A DNA stretch of 64,000 nucleotides. Source: Phaeobacter sp. B1627 (GTDB lineage: Bacteria; Pseudomonadota; Alphaproteobacteria; Rhodobacterales; Rhodobacteraceae). The position numbers and the translations under genes were made by a program. Shown here piece after piece: positions 28,297-37,735 of the stretch (position 1 is the stretch's first letter; the number at the start of each line of letters is the position of its first letter). Below the pieces are notes generated by a model. That model made no database searches. It saw only the letters and a program-made list of their open reading frames with translations, and was not told the origin of the DNA. The stretch spans positions 1 to 64,000 of the forward strand of contig NZ_VCNK01000009.1 in NCBI RefSeq assembly GCF_006265095.1. Reading direction: 5' to 3'.

Positions 28297-28409
28297 CTAT
28301 ACCTCTTGTCCAACTGGACCTGTTGGTTTGAAACCAACGCGTTCTGCTCTTATGTAGGTGACAGGCGGGATCAAGTCCACCGTTCTGCCTCAAGGAGAGG
28401 ATGACTATA

Positions 28410-28901
28410 ATGCCCCTTTTTCTAGCTTTCCTGCTAGTTCCCATAATTGAAATTGCCCTGTTCATTCAGGTCGGCAGTTTTATCGGCCTGTTGCCGACCC
28501 TCGGAATTGTCATTTTGACAGCCGTTCTGGGCACTTGGCTGGTCAAAACACAGGGCCGTCTGGCCTTGGGGCAACTGCGCGGTTCATTCGAACATCTCTC
28601 CGACCCGACCGAGCCATTGGCGCATGGTGCAATGATCCTTTTGGCGGGGGCACTCTTGCTGACGCCCGGATTTTTTACGGACGCCTTCGGTTTTTTGCTG
28701 CTCGTTCCGGGCTTTAGGACGAAGGCATTCTCCTATGTGCGCAGCAAGGTCGCTGTTACCTCCTTCCGAATGGGCGGAGCGCAGGGTCCATCGCATCCGC
28801 GCCAGAATGCGGGCGACGATATCATCGATGGGGATTTCGAAGATGTGACATCTCCGTCGTCAACTGGTCGATCATCCGGATGGGTCGAGGGACCGAAATA
28901 A
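28410..28901 (+). CDS. fxsA: FxsA family membrane protein
   Basis: A 163-residue protein with the FxsA opening MPLFLAFLLVPIIEIALFIQ and about three to four membrane helices in the first 110 residues. ILLAGALLLTPGFFTDAFGFLLLVP is the conserved core (shown in part: TPGFFTDAFGFLLLVPG). The tail is hydrophilic. In E. coli FxsA relieves F-plasmid exclusion of phage T7; the normal role is unknown. ATG at 28410 is preferred to 28401 because the AGGAGAGG site is too close to the latter. Confidence 0.9.
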   Translation: MPLFLAFLLVPIIEIALFIQVGSFIGLLPTLGIVILTAVLGTWLVKTQGRLALGQLRGSFEHLSDPTEPLAHGAMILLAGALLLTPGFFTDAFGFLLLVPGFRTKAFSYVRSKVAVTSFRMGGAQGPSHPRQNAGDDIIDGDFEDVTSPSSTGRSSGWVEGPK

Positions 28902-28965
28902 GACTTTGAGGATGCTTCGCCAAGCTGGTAAGCACGCATCAACAAGGTAATTTCAGGAGACTTCC

Positions 28966-29454
28966 ATGGCCGAAAATGGCGTACCGACAGAGGGCGCGGG
29001 TCAACCGCAAGTGCAGATGAATATTCTCGGGCAGTTCATTCGCGATCTGTCGTTTGAGAACGTGATGGCCCAAAAAGGGGTCGGAGGCGAGGTTCAGCCG
29101 GACGTCAATGTTCAGGTTGCCCTTGATGCCAAAAAGCGCAGCACCGAAAACCAGTACGAAGTCATCACCAAGCTGACCATTGAATCCAAGAATAAGGCCG
29201 GTGGCGAAACGCTGTTCGTTCTGGAGCTGGAATATGTCGGGATATTCAACATCTCTGGCGTGCCGGAAGAGCAGCTGCATCCATTTCTGTTGATTGAATG
29301 CCCAAGGATGCTGTTCCCGTTCCTGCGGCGCATCGTCTCCGACATCAGCCGTGACGGTGGTTTCCCGCCCCTGAACCTCGATAACATCGACTTCGTCGGC
29401 ATCTACCGCAACGAGTTGGCGCGCCGTCAAACCACGGAAGACGTAGTAAACTAA
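28966..29454 (+). CDS. secB: Protein-export chaperone SecB
   Basis: A cytoplasmic tetrameric chaperone that keeps precursor proteins unfolded for SecA. The product has 162 residues with QVQMNILGQFIRDLSFENV, then ELEYVGIFNISGVPEEQLHPFLLIECPRML (in part) and FPFLRRIVSDISRDGGFPPL. Its position beside dnaQ-coaE-aroE-maf is the usual alphaproteobacterial origin-flank arrangement. A strong terminator follows. Confidence 0.97.
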   Translation: MAENGVPTEGAGQPQVQMNILGQFIRDLSFENVMAQKGVGGEVQPDVNVQVALDAKKRSTENQYEVITKLTIESKNKAGGETLFVLELEYVGIFNISGVPEEQLHPFLLIECPRMLFPFLRRIVSDISRDGGFPPLNLDNIDFVGIYRNELARRQTTEDVVN

Positions 29455-29481
29455 GGTTTCTTCTATCTTCACTCTGCAGAG

Positions 29482-29516
29482 TAAGCGCCACACTCATTCG
29501 TTGTGGCGCTTATTTT
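29482..29516 (+). terminator. Intrinsic terminator of secB
   Basis: TAAGCGCCACA at 29482 and TGTGGCGCTTA at 29502-29512 form a perfect 11-bp stem with a nine-base loop and a following TTTT. It lies 27 bases after the secB stop and touches the end of the convergent dnaQ gene. No T run is present on the other strand. Confidence 0.85.
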
Positions 29517-30244
29517 CATTTCAAAGTCTTCCACAGCGCATCATCCCCCATCTTGGCGATAAAGGCCTCATGCGCGGCTTTCTCACTCTCTGTCAGTCGG
29601 GGGGGCAGGGGCGTGGCCCGTGGGGCAGGGCGCCAATCGGTGTCGATACCGCGCGGCCCACTGGACGATTGTGTGGACAGGCCAAAATCAGGCTGCCGTC
29701 CGCCGATCAGCTCCAGATAGACATCCGCAAGGATTTCCGAGTCCAGCAAGGCCCCGTGCAGGGTTCGGTTTGCGTTGTCGATACCAAACCTGCGGCACAG
29801 TGCATCCAGCGTTGCCGGTGAGCCGGGAAATCTCTTTCGAGCCATGGCAAGCGTATCGATGGCCTGATCCATGGGCAGTTGACGCAGGTTCATCCAGCCA
29901 AGTTCAGCGTTCAGAAACTTCATATCGAAGCTGGCGTTGTGGATCACCATTTTGGCATCGCCGACAAAATCCAGAAACTTCTGCCCCACCTTGGCAAAGA
30001 CGGGTTTATCCCGAAGCGTTACGGCACCCGGCGCCGGCTGCTGGGGTGGCTCTAGGAGATCGGGACCAATCCCGTGTACCCCGAAGGCTTCTGAGGGCAT
30101 CGACCGCTCTGGATTGATATATTCATGAAACGTCTTGCCGGTCGGCATATGATTGAACAGCTCTACGGCGCCGATTTCGACAATCCGGTCGCCCGAAAAC
30201 GGGTCAAATCCCGTGGTTTCCGTATCGAGCACAATCTCACGCAT
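29516..30244 (-). CDS. dnaQ: DNA polymerase III epsilon subunit (3'-5' proofreading exonuclease)
   Basis: The proofreading subunit of the replicative polymerase. The product has 242 residues with DEDDh motifs: ExoI IVLDTETTGFDP, ExoII VIHNASFDMKFLNAEL, ExoIII LHGALLDSEILADVYLEL. The C-terminal 50 residues are a variable tail ending in a charged helix, which in other species contacts the alpha subunit. The start at 30244 overlaps the coaE stop by eight bases; longer in-frame starts would lie inside coaE. Confidence 0.97.
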   Translation of the reverse strand: MREIVLDTETTGFDPFSGDRIVEIGAVELFNHMPTGKTFHEYINPERSMPSEAFGVHGIGPDLLEPPQQPAPGAVTLRDKPVFAKVGQKFLDFVGDAKMVIHNASFDMKFLNAELGWMNLRQLPMDQAIDTLAMARKRFPGSPATLDALCRRFGIDNANRTLHGALLDSEILADVYLELIGGRQPDFGLSTQSSSGPRGIDTDWRPAPRATPLPPRLTESEKAAHEAFIAKMGDDALWKTLK

Positions 30245-30830
30245 GCTGCATCCTCCGTTCGATATCCTCCAACACAGTCGTGACCTGCCGACGGGCGTGT
30301 TCGAGAGTATCGGTTTCGATCCTATAGTCGCTCTGCGCCAGTTTTTGCGCAATCGGCATCTGTTTCGCCAGGATCTGCTCGAACTGTTCTTCGCTCATCG
30401 TGCCCCGATCCAGAACGCGCGCCCGCTGGACCTCAGCATCTACATATACACAAGCCACCGCGTCCATCTCATCTGCGGCGCCCGTCTCAAACAACAGTGG
30501 AATGTCGAAAACAAGAATTTTCTCGGTTACCGCCTGTCGAAAGGCGTTCCGGTCCGCATGCACTAATGGATGCACGATGTTTACGATTGCTGTGAGTACG
30601 GATTTATCTTTTGAAATCAAAGATTTCAGTATCGATCTGTCGACAAATCCTGCTTCGGTTGCCTGCGGGAACAACGCCCGGATCGGAAGAACCGCAGCGC
30701 CGCCTGCCTCGTACAGCCGATGCACGGCCGCATCCGCGTCCCAGACCGCACATCCCGCCTCGGCAAACAGGCGGGCCGTCGTGGATTTTCCCATGCCGAT
30801 GTTGCCGGTCAATCCAAGAGCAAAGCTCAT
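30237..30830 (-). CDS. coaE: Dephospho-CoA kinase
   Basis: The final step of coenzyme A synthesis: phosphorylates the 3'-OH of dephospho-CoA. The product has 197 residues with P-loop LTGNIGMGKSTTARLFAE, then VWDADAAVHRLYE and VFDIPLLFETG. It overlaps aroE (ATGA) and dnaQ (8 bp) in the leftward maf-aroE-coaE-dnaQ run. Confidence 0.96.
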   Translation of the reverse strand: MSFALGLTGNIGMGKSTTARLFAEAGCAVWDADAAVHRLYEAGGAAVLPIRALFPQATEAGFVDRSILKSLISKDKSVLTAIVNIVHPLVHADRNAFRQAVTEKILVFDIPLLFETGAADEMDAVACVYVDAEVQRARVLDRGTMSEEQFEQILAKQMPIAQKLAQSDYRIETDTLEHARRQVTTVLEDIERRMQHA

Positions 30831-31660
30831 CTGAGCGCTGCGTCCCGTGCGGCTTCGTCAACCTCTGGTCGATGACCGAACCACCGTTCAAAACCGGGAA
30901 CCGCCTGATGCAACAGCATCCCCAAACCATCGACAGTGATACATCCCGCCTCTTCAGCTTTCAAAAGCAGCTCTGTTTTCAGCGGTGTATAGACCAAATC
31001 CGTCACCACGGTGCCGGGCTGCAGACCATCCAACGGCACTCGCAAACGACGCTGGCCTTCCATACCGAGAGATGTCGTATTCACGATGAGCGCAGCGTCC
31101 TCGATGATGTTGCCGGCTTGAAGCCAGTCCACCACAACGATCTTCTTGCCGAACATTTTGGCGATTTCATCTGCATTTGCCTGGGTACGATTGGTCAGGC
31201 GAACCTCAGGAACGCCGGCTTCTATGAGGGAGGCAACAACGGCCCGGCTGGCCCCGCCGGCGCCAAAGACAGTGGCCGGACCAGATTTCGGATCCCAGTC
31301 CGGCGCGCCCTGATGCAGATTGGTAATGAACCCGTAGCCGTCCGTATTGTCGGCCACGACAGATCCATCCTCCCTGAATATCAGAGTGTTCGCTGCCCCC
31401 ATCAGCTTGGCCCGATCAGTGACCTTGTCCGCGATAGACATGATTGCCTGCTTGTGCGGCAGCGTGACATTGGCACCGACAAATCCCATTTTCGGCATCA
31501 TGCGGATCACGGCCTCAAGATCGTCAGGTTCCACATGCATCGGTACATAATGGCCTGCAATCCCGTAGGCGTTCAGCCAATGGCCATGCAACTGAGGGGA
31601 TTTTGAATGTGCAATCGGGCAGCCAATCACGCCGGCGAGCGGGATCTTGTCCTCTGTCAT
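30827..31660 (-). CDS. aroE: Shikimate dehydrogenase
   Basis: NADPH-dependent reduction of 3-dehydroshikimate in aromatic amino acid synthesis. The product has 277 residues with the shikimate-binding SKSPQLHGHWLNAYGI, the catalytic Lys in VGANVTLPHKQAIM, the NADP motif VFGAGGASRAVVASL and NRTQ. It is the second gene of the maf-led run and is coupled by four-base overlaps on both sides. Confidence 0.97.
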   Translation of the reverse strand: MTEDKIPLAGVIGCPIAHSKSPQLHGHWLNAYGIAGHYVPMHVEPDDLEAVIRMMPKMGFVGANVTLPHKQAIMSIADKVTDRAKLMGAANTLIFREDGSVVADNTDGYGFITNLHQGAPDWDPKSGPATVFGAGGASRAVVASLIEAGVPEVRLTNRTQANADEIAKMFGKKIVVVDWLQAGNIIEDAALIVNTTSLGMEGQRRLRVPLDGLQPGTVVTDLVYTPLKTELLLKAEEAGCITVDGLGMLLHQAVPGFERWFGHRPEVDEAARDAALR

Positions 31661-32256
31661 TGTTCGATGATCCCCTGAAGTCCCAGATAGTTGATGAGTT
31701 CCAGCAGCGGCAACCCAAGGACATTAAAGTAGCTGCCGTCGATGCTTGTAAACAGGCGAACGCCTTCTTCTTCCAATTTGTATGCTCCGACAGCATCGCG
31801 AATACTGTCCCAGTTCCGAGCCACATAGCTCTGAATATATGTATCGCTCGCCTGTCGCATGACGAGGCGCACTTGACCGACATGGCGCCAAAGAGGCTGG
31901 CCGTCCCGGTAGATCACCGCAGCAGAGAGAAGAGTGTGGCGTTTTCCTCTCATCTGCGTCAGCTGCTGAACCGCCTCTTCCGGTGTCTCGGCCTTGGAGA
32001 TCAAATGCCCCTCGAAATCCAGAACCTGATCACAGCCCAATACCATATTCCCGGGATGCTTGCCCGAGACCTTGCGGGCCTTCGCCTCGGCAAGAGCGTC
32101 TGCGATGTCCCTTGGTTTAGCGCCTTCAGCCAGAAGGGCTGCCTTAATTGCGCCTTCATCTACGCGCGCCGCAGCGACCGAAAAGTTAATGTCAGCCTGG
32201 CGGAGCAGATGAGCGCGGATCTCTGATCCGGAAGCAAGCACGATGTGGGTAGTCAT
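31657..32256 (-). CDS. maf: Maf-family nucleotide pyrophosphatase
   Basis: A house-cleaning nucleoside-triphosphate pyrophosphatase (dTTP/UTP or modified pyrimidines) that also affects septum formation in some bacteria. The product has 199 residues with the Maf opening IVLASGSEIRAHLLRQADI, then VLGCDQVLDFEG and YKLEEEGVRLFTSIDGSYF. It borders oriC on the left, is transcribed away from it, and leads the maf-aroE-coaE-dnaQ run. Confidence 0.95.
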   Translation of the reverse strand: MTTHIVLASGSEIRAHLLRQADINFSVAAARVDEGAIKAALLAEGAKPRDIADALAEAKARKVSGKHPGNMVLGCDQVLDFEGHLISKAETPEEAVQQLTQMRGKRHTLLSAAVIYRDGQPLWRHVGQVRLVMRQASDTYIQSYVARNWDSIRDAVGAYKLEEEGVRLFTSIDGSYFNVLGLPLLELINYLGLQGIIEQ

Positions 32257-32674
32257 GTGGAAAACCCTATGGGAAAACGTCTGATTGTTCAGGGACGGTT
32301 TGTATGCTTTTCACCCGTCAACGCAAGAGTGGGACTAAACCCCGATTTTCAGGAAGAAGTTCGCTGATTCCTCCATGGGGGATTGGGATAACTTTTGGAA
32401 GGTGGATAACTTTCCCTATCCCGGTTTACCCCGGTCTTATCCACAATTTAACCTTGGTAAACATATTGTTAACAGTCATATAAATCAGGGCGTTAACCAC
32501 TTATTCATCATCAAGGCAGGAATAAGGCGCGCAGGCTATCCACCTTGTGGGTAGGGGGTGTGAAGACTCGATAATCCACCGAAAACAGGGTGCACTACAA
32601 AAACATCATCCTTATAAAACTTATAAATATTTAAGGGGGGTCTCCAGGACCCGTCCCGCAAAAGGAAGCCCATC
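32257..32674. other. oriC: Chromosomal replication origin region (oriC)
   Basis: This gene-free stretch lies between divergent maf and hemJ, the position of the origin in alphaproteobacteria. It holds one perfect DnaA box, TTATCCACA (32437-32445), and an 8/9 box in reverse (32401-32409). Four 7/9 matches occur at 32493, 32536, 32546 (reverse) and 32572. The 32536 and 32546 boxes form an inverted pair. An AT-rich stretch of repeated TTATAAA/TATTTA lies at 32613-32634 as a candidate unwinding element. GANTC methylation sites occur at 32376 and 32565. TTAAC half-sites, with a near CtrA pattern at 32458-32473, suggest CtrA contact. hemE, which borders the Caulobacter origin, is absent. Confidence 0.8.
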
Positions 32675-33130
32675 ATGGATCTGACTGATCTGATGTTCAC
32701 TCTGTATCCCTACGCCAAGTCGCTTCACATCATGGCTGTCCTGAGCTGGATGGCTGGGCTTTTCTACCTTCCTAGGTTGTATGTGTATCACGTCGAACAG
32801 GCCGAGAAGATCGAGGCTTTGCAGCCGGTTTTTCTCACCATGGAACACAAGCTCCTGAAGCTGATCATGGGGCCTGCAAGCATCGTGACGTGGAGCGCTG
32901 GTCTTTTTTTGGTATTCACCCCCGGGATCGTCGATTGGACCTATGTCTGGCCCTGGACAAAGGGTGCGGCCGTCATTGCTATGACATGGTTTCATCATTG
33001 GCTGATGTATCGCCACAAGAACTTCGCTGCCGGTGAAAACAAGCTCACTGGACGCCAGTATCGCATGATGAACGAAGTACCGACGCTGTTGATGGTCATC
33101 ATCGTTGTATCGGTCGTATTTAAGTTCTGA
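32675..33130 (+). CDS. hemJ: HemJ-type protoporphyrinogen IX oxidase
   Basis: Oxidises protoporphyrinogen IX to protoporphyrin IX in bacteria lacking HemG and HemY. The product has 151 residues and four to five transmembrane helices. Conserved features are AKSLHIMAVLSWMAGLFYLPRL (in part), the central HKLLKLIMGPAS and FHHWLMYRHKNF, with His residues thought to bind haem. AAGGA lies about 8 bases before the ATG. It is the first gene right of oriC and reads away from it. Confidence 0.95.
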   Translation: MDLTDLMFTLYPYAKSLHIMAVLSWMAGLFYLPRLYVYHVEQAEKIEALQPVFLTMEHKLLKLIMGPASIVTWSAGLFLVFTPGIVDWTYVWPWTKGAAVIAMTWFHHWLMYRHKNFAAGENKLTGRQYRMMNEVPTLLMVIIVVSVVFKF

Positions 33131-33257
33131 CGCAGGGTTTGACTCGTTCAGGAAGAGCGACTATCTAGCGACAAGCGGCCCGTCCGGGATTCCCGCGATT
33201 TCCGTATTTATATTTATGATGTCCTCTGCTGGCAGAGGAAAAAAGGGCCGTGTGTGA

Positions 33258-34529
33258 ATGACCGAGCAATCTCTGAATCTTTCTGATCTCAAGGCAAAAA
33301 GCCCCAAGGATCTTCTTGCCATGGCAGAAGAGCTGGAGATCGAGAACGCCTCGACCATGCGCAAGGGCGAGATGATGTTCCAGATCCTGCGGGAGCGGGC
33401 TGATGAGGGCTGGGAGATTGCAGGCGACGGGGTTCTCGAAGTTCTGCAGGACGGATTTGGCTTCCTGCGCTCACCGGAGGCCAATTATCTGCCAGGTCCG
33501 GACGATATTTACGTTTCTCCGGATATGATCCGCCAATGGTCGTTGCGGACGGGTGACACCGTCGAAGGCCAGATCAAGGCGCCCCTCGAGAATGAACGCT
33601 ACTTTGCGCTCACGACCGTTACGAAGATCAATTTTGAAGAGCCTGAAAAAGCGCGGCACAAAATTGCTTTCGACAACCTGACCCCGCTTTATCCGGATGA
33701 ACGGATGACGATGGAGATCGAGGATCACTCCGCCAAGGATCGCTCCTCGCGTGTGATAGACCTTGTCGCCCCAATCGGCAAAGGCCAGCGTTCCCTGATC
33801 GTCGCGCCGCCTCGGACGGGTAAAACCGTTCTCTTGCAGAACATTGCGCATTCCATCGAGCAAAACCATCCGGAGTGCTATTTGATCGTTCTCCTCATCG
33901 ATGAACGGCCCGAAGAAGTCACGGATATGCAGCGCTCGGTCAAGGGAGAGGTCGTGTCATCGACCTTTGATGAACCTGCCGCACGCCACGTCGCTGTTTC
34001 GGAAATGGTCATTGAAAAGGCCAAGCGCCTTGTTGAACATAAACGAGATGTTGTAATTCTTCTCGACTCGATCACCAGACTTGGTAGAGCCTTCAATACT
34101 GTTGTGCCCTCCTCCGGCAAGGTATTGACCGGTGGCGTCGACGCGAATGCGCTGCAACGCCCCAAGAGATTCTTTGGTGCAGCTCGGAATATCGAAGAAG
34201 GCGGCTCACTGACGATCATCGCCACCGCACTGATCGATACCGGAAGCCGGATGGATGAGGTTATCTTCGAAGAGTTCAAAGGAACTGGTAACTCGGAAAT
34301 CGTTCTTGACCGCAAAATTGCCGACAAACGCGTGTTCCCGGCGATCGACATCCTCAAATCCGGAACCCGGAAAGAGGAACTTCTGGTGGACAAGGTCGAC
34401 TTGGCGAAAACCTTTGTTCTCAGACGTATTCTGAACCCGATGGGAACCACGGATGCAATCGAGTTCCTGCTCTCCAAACTGAAGCAAACAAAGACGAATA
34501 CAGACTTTTTTGACTCCATGAACACCTAA
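33258..34529 (+). CDS. rho: Transcription termination factor Rho
   Basis: A hexameric RNA-dependent ATPase that ends transcription at unstructured C-rich RNA. The product has 423 residues: N-terminal Rho-N ([20 protein letters not shown]), the cold-shock-like RNA-binding domain with [19 protein letters not shown]-loop [14 protein letters not shown], Walker [17 protein letters not shown] and Q-loop region [14 protein letters not shown]. The 127-base gap after hemJ carries no obvious terminator. Confidence 0.98.
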   Translation: MTEQSLNLSDLKAKSPKDLLAMAEELEIENASTMRKGEMMFQILRERADEGWEIAGDGVLEVLQDGFGFLRSPEANYLPGPDDIYVSPDMIRQWSLRTGDTVEGQIKAPLENERYFALTTVTKINFEEPEKARHKIAFDNLTPLYPDERMTMEIEDHSAKDRSSRVIDLVAPIGKGQRSLIVAPPRTGKTVLLQNIAHSIEQNHPECYLIVLLIDERPEEVTDMQRSVKGEVVSSTFDEPAARHVAVSEMVIEKAKRLVEHKRDVVILLDSITRLGRAFNTVVPSSGKVLTGGVDANALQRPKRFFGAARNIEEGGSLTIIATALIDTGSRMDEVIFEEFKGTGNSEIVLDRKIADKRVFPAIDILKSGTRKEELLVDKVDLAKTFVLRRILNPMGTTDAIEFLLSKLKQTKTNTDFFDSMNT

Positions 34530-34558
34530 GAGAGGCGGTCGGGGAAAGAGGCCACACC

Positions 34559-35845
34559 ATGGATACAATCTTTGCGTTGGCCACCGCCCATGGCAAGGCC
34601 GGGGTTGCTGTCGTTCGGGTTTCTGGCCCACGGGCCCTGGACGTTGGACAGGGCCTGACTGGTAAGACATTGCCTCCTCGAGGAATAACATATTCGTCAT
34701 TGAAAGACGAATGTGGCTCAATTCTGGATGACGCATTGGTCCTGTCTTTCACCGGTCCAGACAGTTTTACGGGTGAAAATATTGTTGAATTTCAGATACA
34801 TGGAAGTAACGCGATCATTTCTGCGCTCCTTTTGGAGCTTGGAAAATGGGACCAACTTCGCCTAGCAGATCCTGGCGAGTTCACGCGCCGTGCAATGGAT
34901 AACGCCAAGCTTGATTTAACCCAAGTTGAGGGATTGGCTGATCTGATTGACGCTGAAACCGAGATGCAACGAAAACAGGCCCAACGCGTCCTGTCAGGTG
35001 AACTCGGACAGCTGGTGGATCGGTGGCGCACTGACCTAATTCGAGCGGCTTCATTAATAGAGGTCACTATTGATTTTGCCGATGAGGACGTTCCCGTTGA
35101 TGTGACACCTGAAGTCACAGAGCTATTGTCGGGAGTCCTGTCTGATCTGAAGAAGCAGATCGAGGGCATCTCAATATCTGAGCGCATTAGAGACGGATTT
35201 GAGGTGGCGATCATTGGGGCGCCAAATGTAGGTAAGTCTACGCTTCTCAATACGCTGTCGGGACGGGACGCGGCAATCACCTCGGCGTTTGCGGGAACCA
35301 CGCGAGATGTCATAGAGGTTAGAATGGATTTGGCGGGGCTTCCGGTAACACTGCTCGACACCGCAGGCCTCCGGGAAACGGACGATCCTGTAGAAGGTAT
35401 CGGCATACAGAGAGCACGAGCGCGCGCAGACCGCGCGGATCTGAGAGTGTTTTTGGCCGAAAAAGGGGAAGTTCTCGACGTCGAGGCAAAACCCGGAGAT
35501 ATTAAGCTCTTGCCAAAGGCTGACCTCAGAAACGATGCCGTAGACGGTATTTCGGGAATTTCGGGGCAGGGTGTTGATAAATTAGTGGCTCGTATCGAGG
35601 CAGAACTCAAGACCAGATCTGCAAGCGCTGGGATCGCGACACGAGTGAGGCATCGTGAAGCGATGATTCATGCGCAGGGATCACTGTGGAGTGCCATTGA
35701 TGTATTGGGTCATGGATCAGATCTATACGATATCGCTGCCGAGGACATTAGATCGGCAATTCGGTCTTTAGAAATTCTGGTGGGTAGGATAGGCGTTGAA
35801 AATCTCTTGGATGAGATATTCTCTAGTTTTTGTCTTGGAAAGTAA
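34559..35845 (+). CDS. mnmE: tRNA uridine-34 modification GTPase MnmE (TrmE)
   Basis: With MnmG, adds the aminomethyl or carboxymethylaminomethyl group at C5 of wobble U34. The product has 428 residues: an N-terminal folate-binding domain (ATAHGKAGVAVVRVSGPRAL), a helical domain and a G domain with IIGAPNVGKSTLLNTL, DTAGLRETDDPVEG and a short G4 region. The C-terminal CLGK matches the catalytic Cys motif C-x-G-K. The gene looks visibly more AT-rich than the flanks. mnmG follows after 12 bases that include most of the first parS site. Confidence 0.97.
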   Translation: MDTIFALATAHGKAGVAVVRVSGPRALDVGQGLTGKTLPPRGITYSSLKDECGSILDDALVLSFTGPDSFTGENIVEFQIHGSNAIISALLLELGKWDQLRLADPGEFTRRAMDNAKLDLTQVEGLADLIDAETEMQRKQAQRVLSGELGQLVDRWRTDLIRAASLIEVTIDFADEDVPVDVTPEVTELLSGVLSDLKKQIEGISISERIRDGFEVAIIGAPNVGKSTLLNTLSGRDAAITSAFAGTTRDVIEVRMDLAGLPVTLLDTAGLRETDDPVEGIGIQRARARADRADLRVFLAEKGEVLDVEAKPGDIKLLPKADLRNDAVDGISGISGQGVDKLVARIEAELKTRSASAGIATRVRHREAMIHAQGSLWSAIDVLGHGSDLYDIAAEDIRSAIRSLEILVGRIGVENLLDEIFSSFCLGK

Positions 35846-35849
35846 GGAG

Positions 35850-35865
35850 TGTTTCACGTGAAACA
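35850..35865. promoter_or_regulatory. parS: parS centromere site 1, overlapping the mnmG start
   Basis: TGTTTCACGTGAAACA is a perfect 16-bp palindrome identical to the near-universal bacterial parS consensus bound by ParB. It covers the space between the mnmG ribosome binding site and its GTG start codon (35858) and continues into the first codons. parA and parB lie 2.5 kb downstream, and oriC is 3.2 kb upstream. Confidence 0.93.
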
Positions 35866-37735
35866 TTCACAATATGATGTCGTCGTCATCGGCGGAGGTC
35901 ACGCCGGGACCGAGGCCGCACACGCAGCTGCCCGGATGGGTGTCGAAGTTGCATTGATCACGCTTTCCCTAGATGGAATTGGGGTGATGTCGTGTAACCC
36001 AGCCATCGGCGGCTTGGGCAAGGGGCATCTTGTCCGTGAGATTGACGCAATGGATGGCGTCATGGGCCGAGTTGCTGACTCGGCTGGTATACAGTTTCGA
36101 CTTTTGAACCGTCGGAAAGGACCGGCCGTTCAAGGGCCAAGGGCACAGGCCGACAGGGCAATCTATCGGCACGAAATTCAAAAGGTCACGGCCGTCCAAA
36201 AAAATCTCACCGTATTGGAAGGAGAGGTAGTCGACCTAGTCTGTTCGCGGGAGCATCTGGTGACCGGTGTTATCCTTTCGAATGGTACTTCGATTGGTGC
36301 TCAGGCGGTCATCCTTACTTCTGGAACGTTCCTAAATGGGAAAATTCACATCGGCAGCGACTCTCATTCCGGTGGCCGAATGGGGGACAAGGCCTCTGTT
36401 CTATTGGCTGAACGACTCCAATCATTCGACCTTCCAATGGGGAGATTGAAGACTGGGACACCACCTCGTCTGGACGGCCGAACAATTGATTGGGAAAATC
36501 TAGAACTACAGCCCGGGGACGAAGATCCGACCTTCTTTTCCTTTTTGAGTTCAAAGGTCGCGGTCTCACAGGTGTCGTGCGGTATCACCCATACGAACGA
36601 GAGAACGCATGAGATAATCAGAAATAATCTTGATAAATCAGCGATGTACGGCGGCCACATCGATGGCATAGGACCGCGATACTGCCCTTCTATTGAAGAT
36701 AAGGTTGTGCGGTTTTCAGATAAGAGCTCGCACCAGATTTTTCTGGAACCTGAGGGCCTTTCAGACCATACGGTTTATCCAAACGGAATTTCCACAAGCC
36801 TGCCGGTCGACGTGCAAGATTCTTACGTACGATCCATATCAGGTTTGGAAGGCGTCAAAATTCTGCAGCCAGGGTACGCGATCGAATACGACTATGTAGA
36901 TCCCCGGTCGTTGACATCCGCGTTGGAACTTAAGAATGTCTCGGGGCTGTTCTTGGCTGGTCAAATTAATGGAACGACTGGCTATGAAGAGGCTGCTGCT
37001 CAAGGCCTTGTTGCAGGACTGAATGCTGCCAGTCAGTGCCTCGGGATGGAAAACATAGTGTTTTCACGCTCGAATAGCTATATTGGCGTGATGATTGACG
37101 ACCTGATAACGAATGGCGTCACCGAGCCCTATCGAATGTTTACGTCTCGGGCAGAATTTCGATTGTCCTTGCGGGCAGACAATGCAGATCAGAGGCTCAC
37201 TCCGTTGGGAATGGCTCTAGGATGTGTTTCGGAGAGTAGGGCGCGTGCTTTTCAGGAAAAACACAACGCCCTGCACAGCGTAAGACAACGTCTGAAGGGG
37301 GAGTCATTTACACCGAAGCAGCTGAAAGCCGCGGGCATTAAGGTGAGTGAAGATGGGAATCGGAGATCCGCGCTTGAAGTCCTGGGGTTTCCCAACGCAG
37401 TGTTCGACGACATCCTTCCTTTGATCCCGGACTTGACTACGGTAGATGGTGCCATACAGGATCAAATAATGCGGGAAGCGCTCTATGAAAATTATCTTGA
37501 GCGTCAGGAGCGTGAGGTTAACGCCTTAAAAAAGGATGAGAAAATTGAGATTCCGCCTGAATTTGAATTTGGAATTGAGGGGATTTCAACGGAACTTCGC
37601 CAGAAGCTTCAAACTGTACGACCGTCTACCCTGGCGCATGCTGCGCGTATAGACGGAATTACCCCGGCGGCGCTGGCTTTGATCCTTGGATCTCTTCGGA
37701 GGAGAAACCGCGGTAGGACTTCAGTGCCTTCATGA
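35858..37735 (+). CDS. mnmG: tRNA uridine-34 carboxymethylaminomethyl enzyme MnmG (GidA)
   Basis: The FAD-dependent partner of MnmE in wobble uridine modification. The product has 625 residues with the FAD-binding [20 protein letters not shown], then [20 protein letters not shown] (in part), [28 protein letters not shown] and [22 protein letters not shown] at 35858 with AAGGAG eight bases upstream fits the family start. The upstream GTG at 35849 lies inside that ribosome binding site. The first parS palindrome overlaps the initiation region. The stop overlaps rsmG (ATGA). Confidence 0.96.
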   Translation: MKHSQYDVVVIGGGHAGTEAAHAAARMGVEVALITLSLDGIGVMSCNPAIGGLGKGHLVREIDAMDGVMGRVADSAGIQFRLLNRRKGPAVQGPRAQADRAIYRHEIQKVTAVQKNLTVLEGEVVDLVCSREHLVTGVILSNGTSIGAQAVILTSGTFLNGKIHIGSDSHSGGRMGDKASVLLAERLQSFDLPMGRLKTGTPPRLDGRTIDWENLELQPGDEDPTFFSFLSSKVAVSQVSCGITHTNERTHEIIRNNLDKSAMYGGHIDGIGPRYCPSIEDKVVRFSDKSSHQIFLEPEGLSDHTVYPNGISTSLPVDVQDSYVRSISGLEGVKILQPGYAIEYDYVDPRSLTSALELKNVSGLFLAGQINGTTGYEEAAAQGLVAGLNAASQCLGMENIVFSRSNSYIGVMIDDLITNGVTEPYRMFTSRAEFRLSLRADNADQRLTPLGMALGCVSESRARAFQEKHNALHSVRQRLKGESFTPKQLKAAGIKVSEDGNRRSALEVLGFPNAVFDDILPLIPDLTTVDGAIQDQIMREALYENYLERQEREVNALKKDEKIEIPPEFEFGIEGISTELRQKLQTVRPSTLAHAARIDGITPAALALILGSLRRRNRGRTSVPS

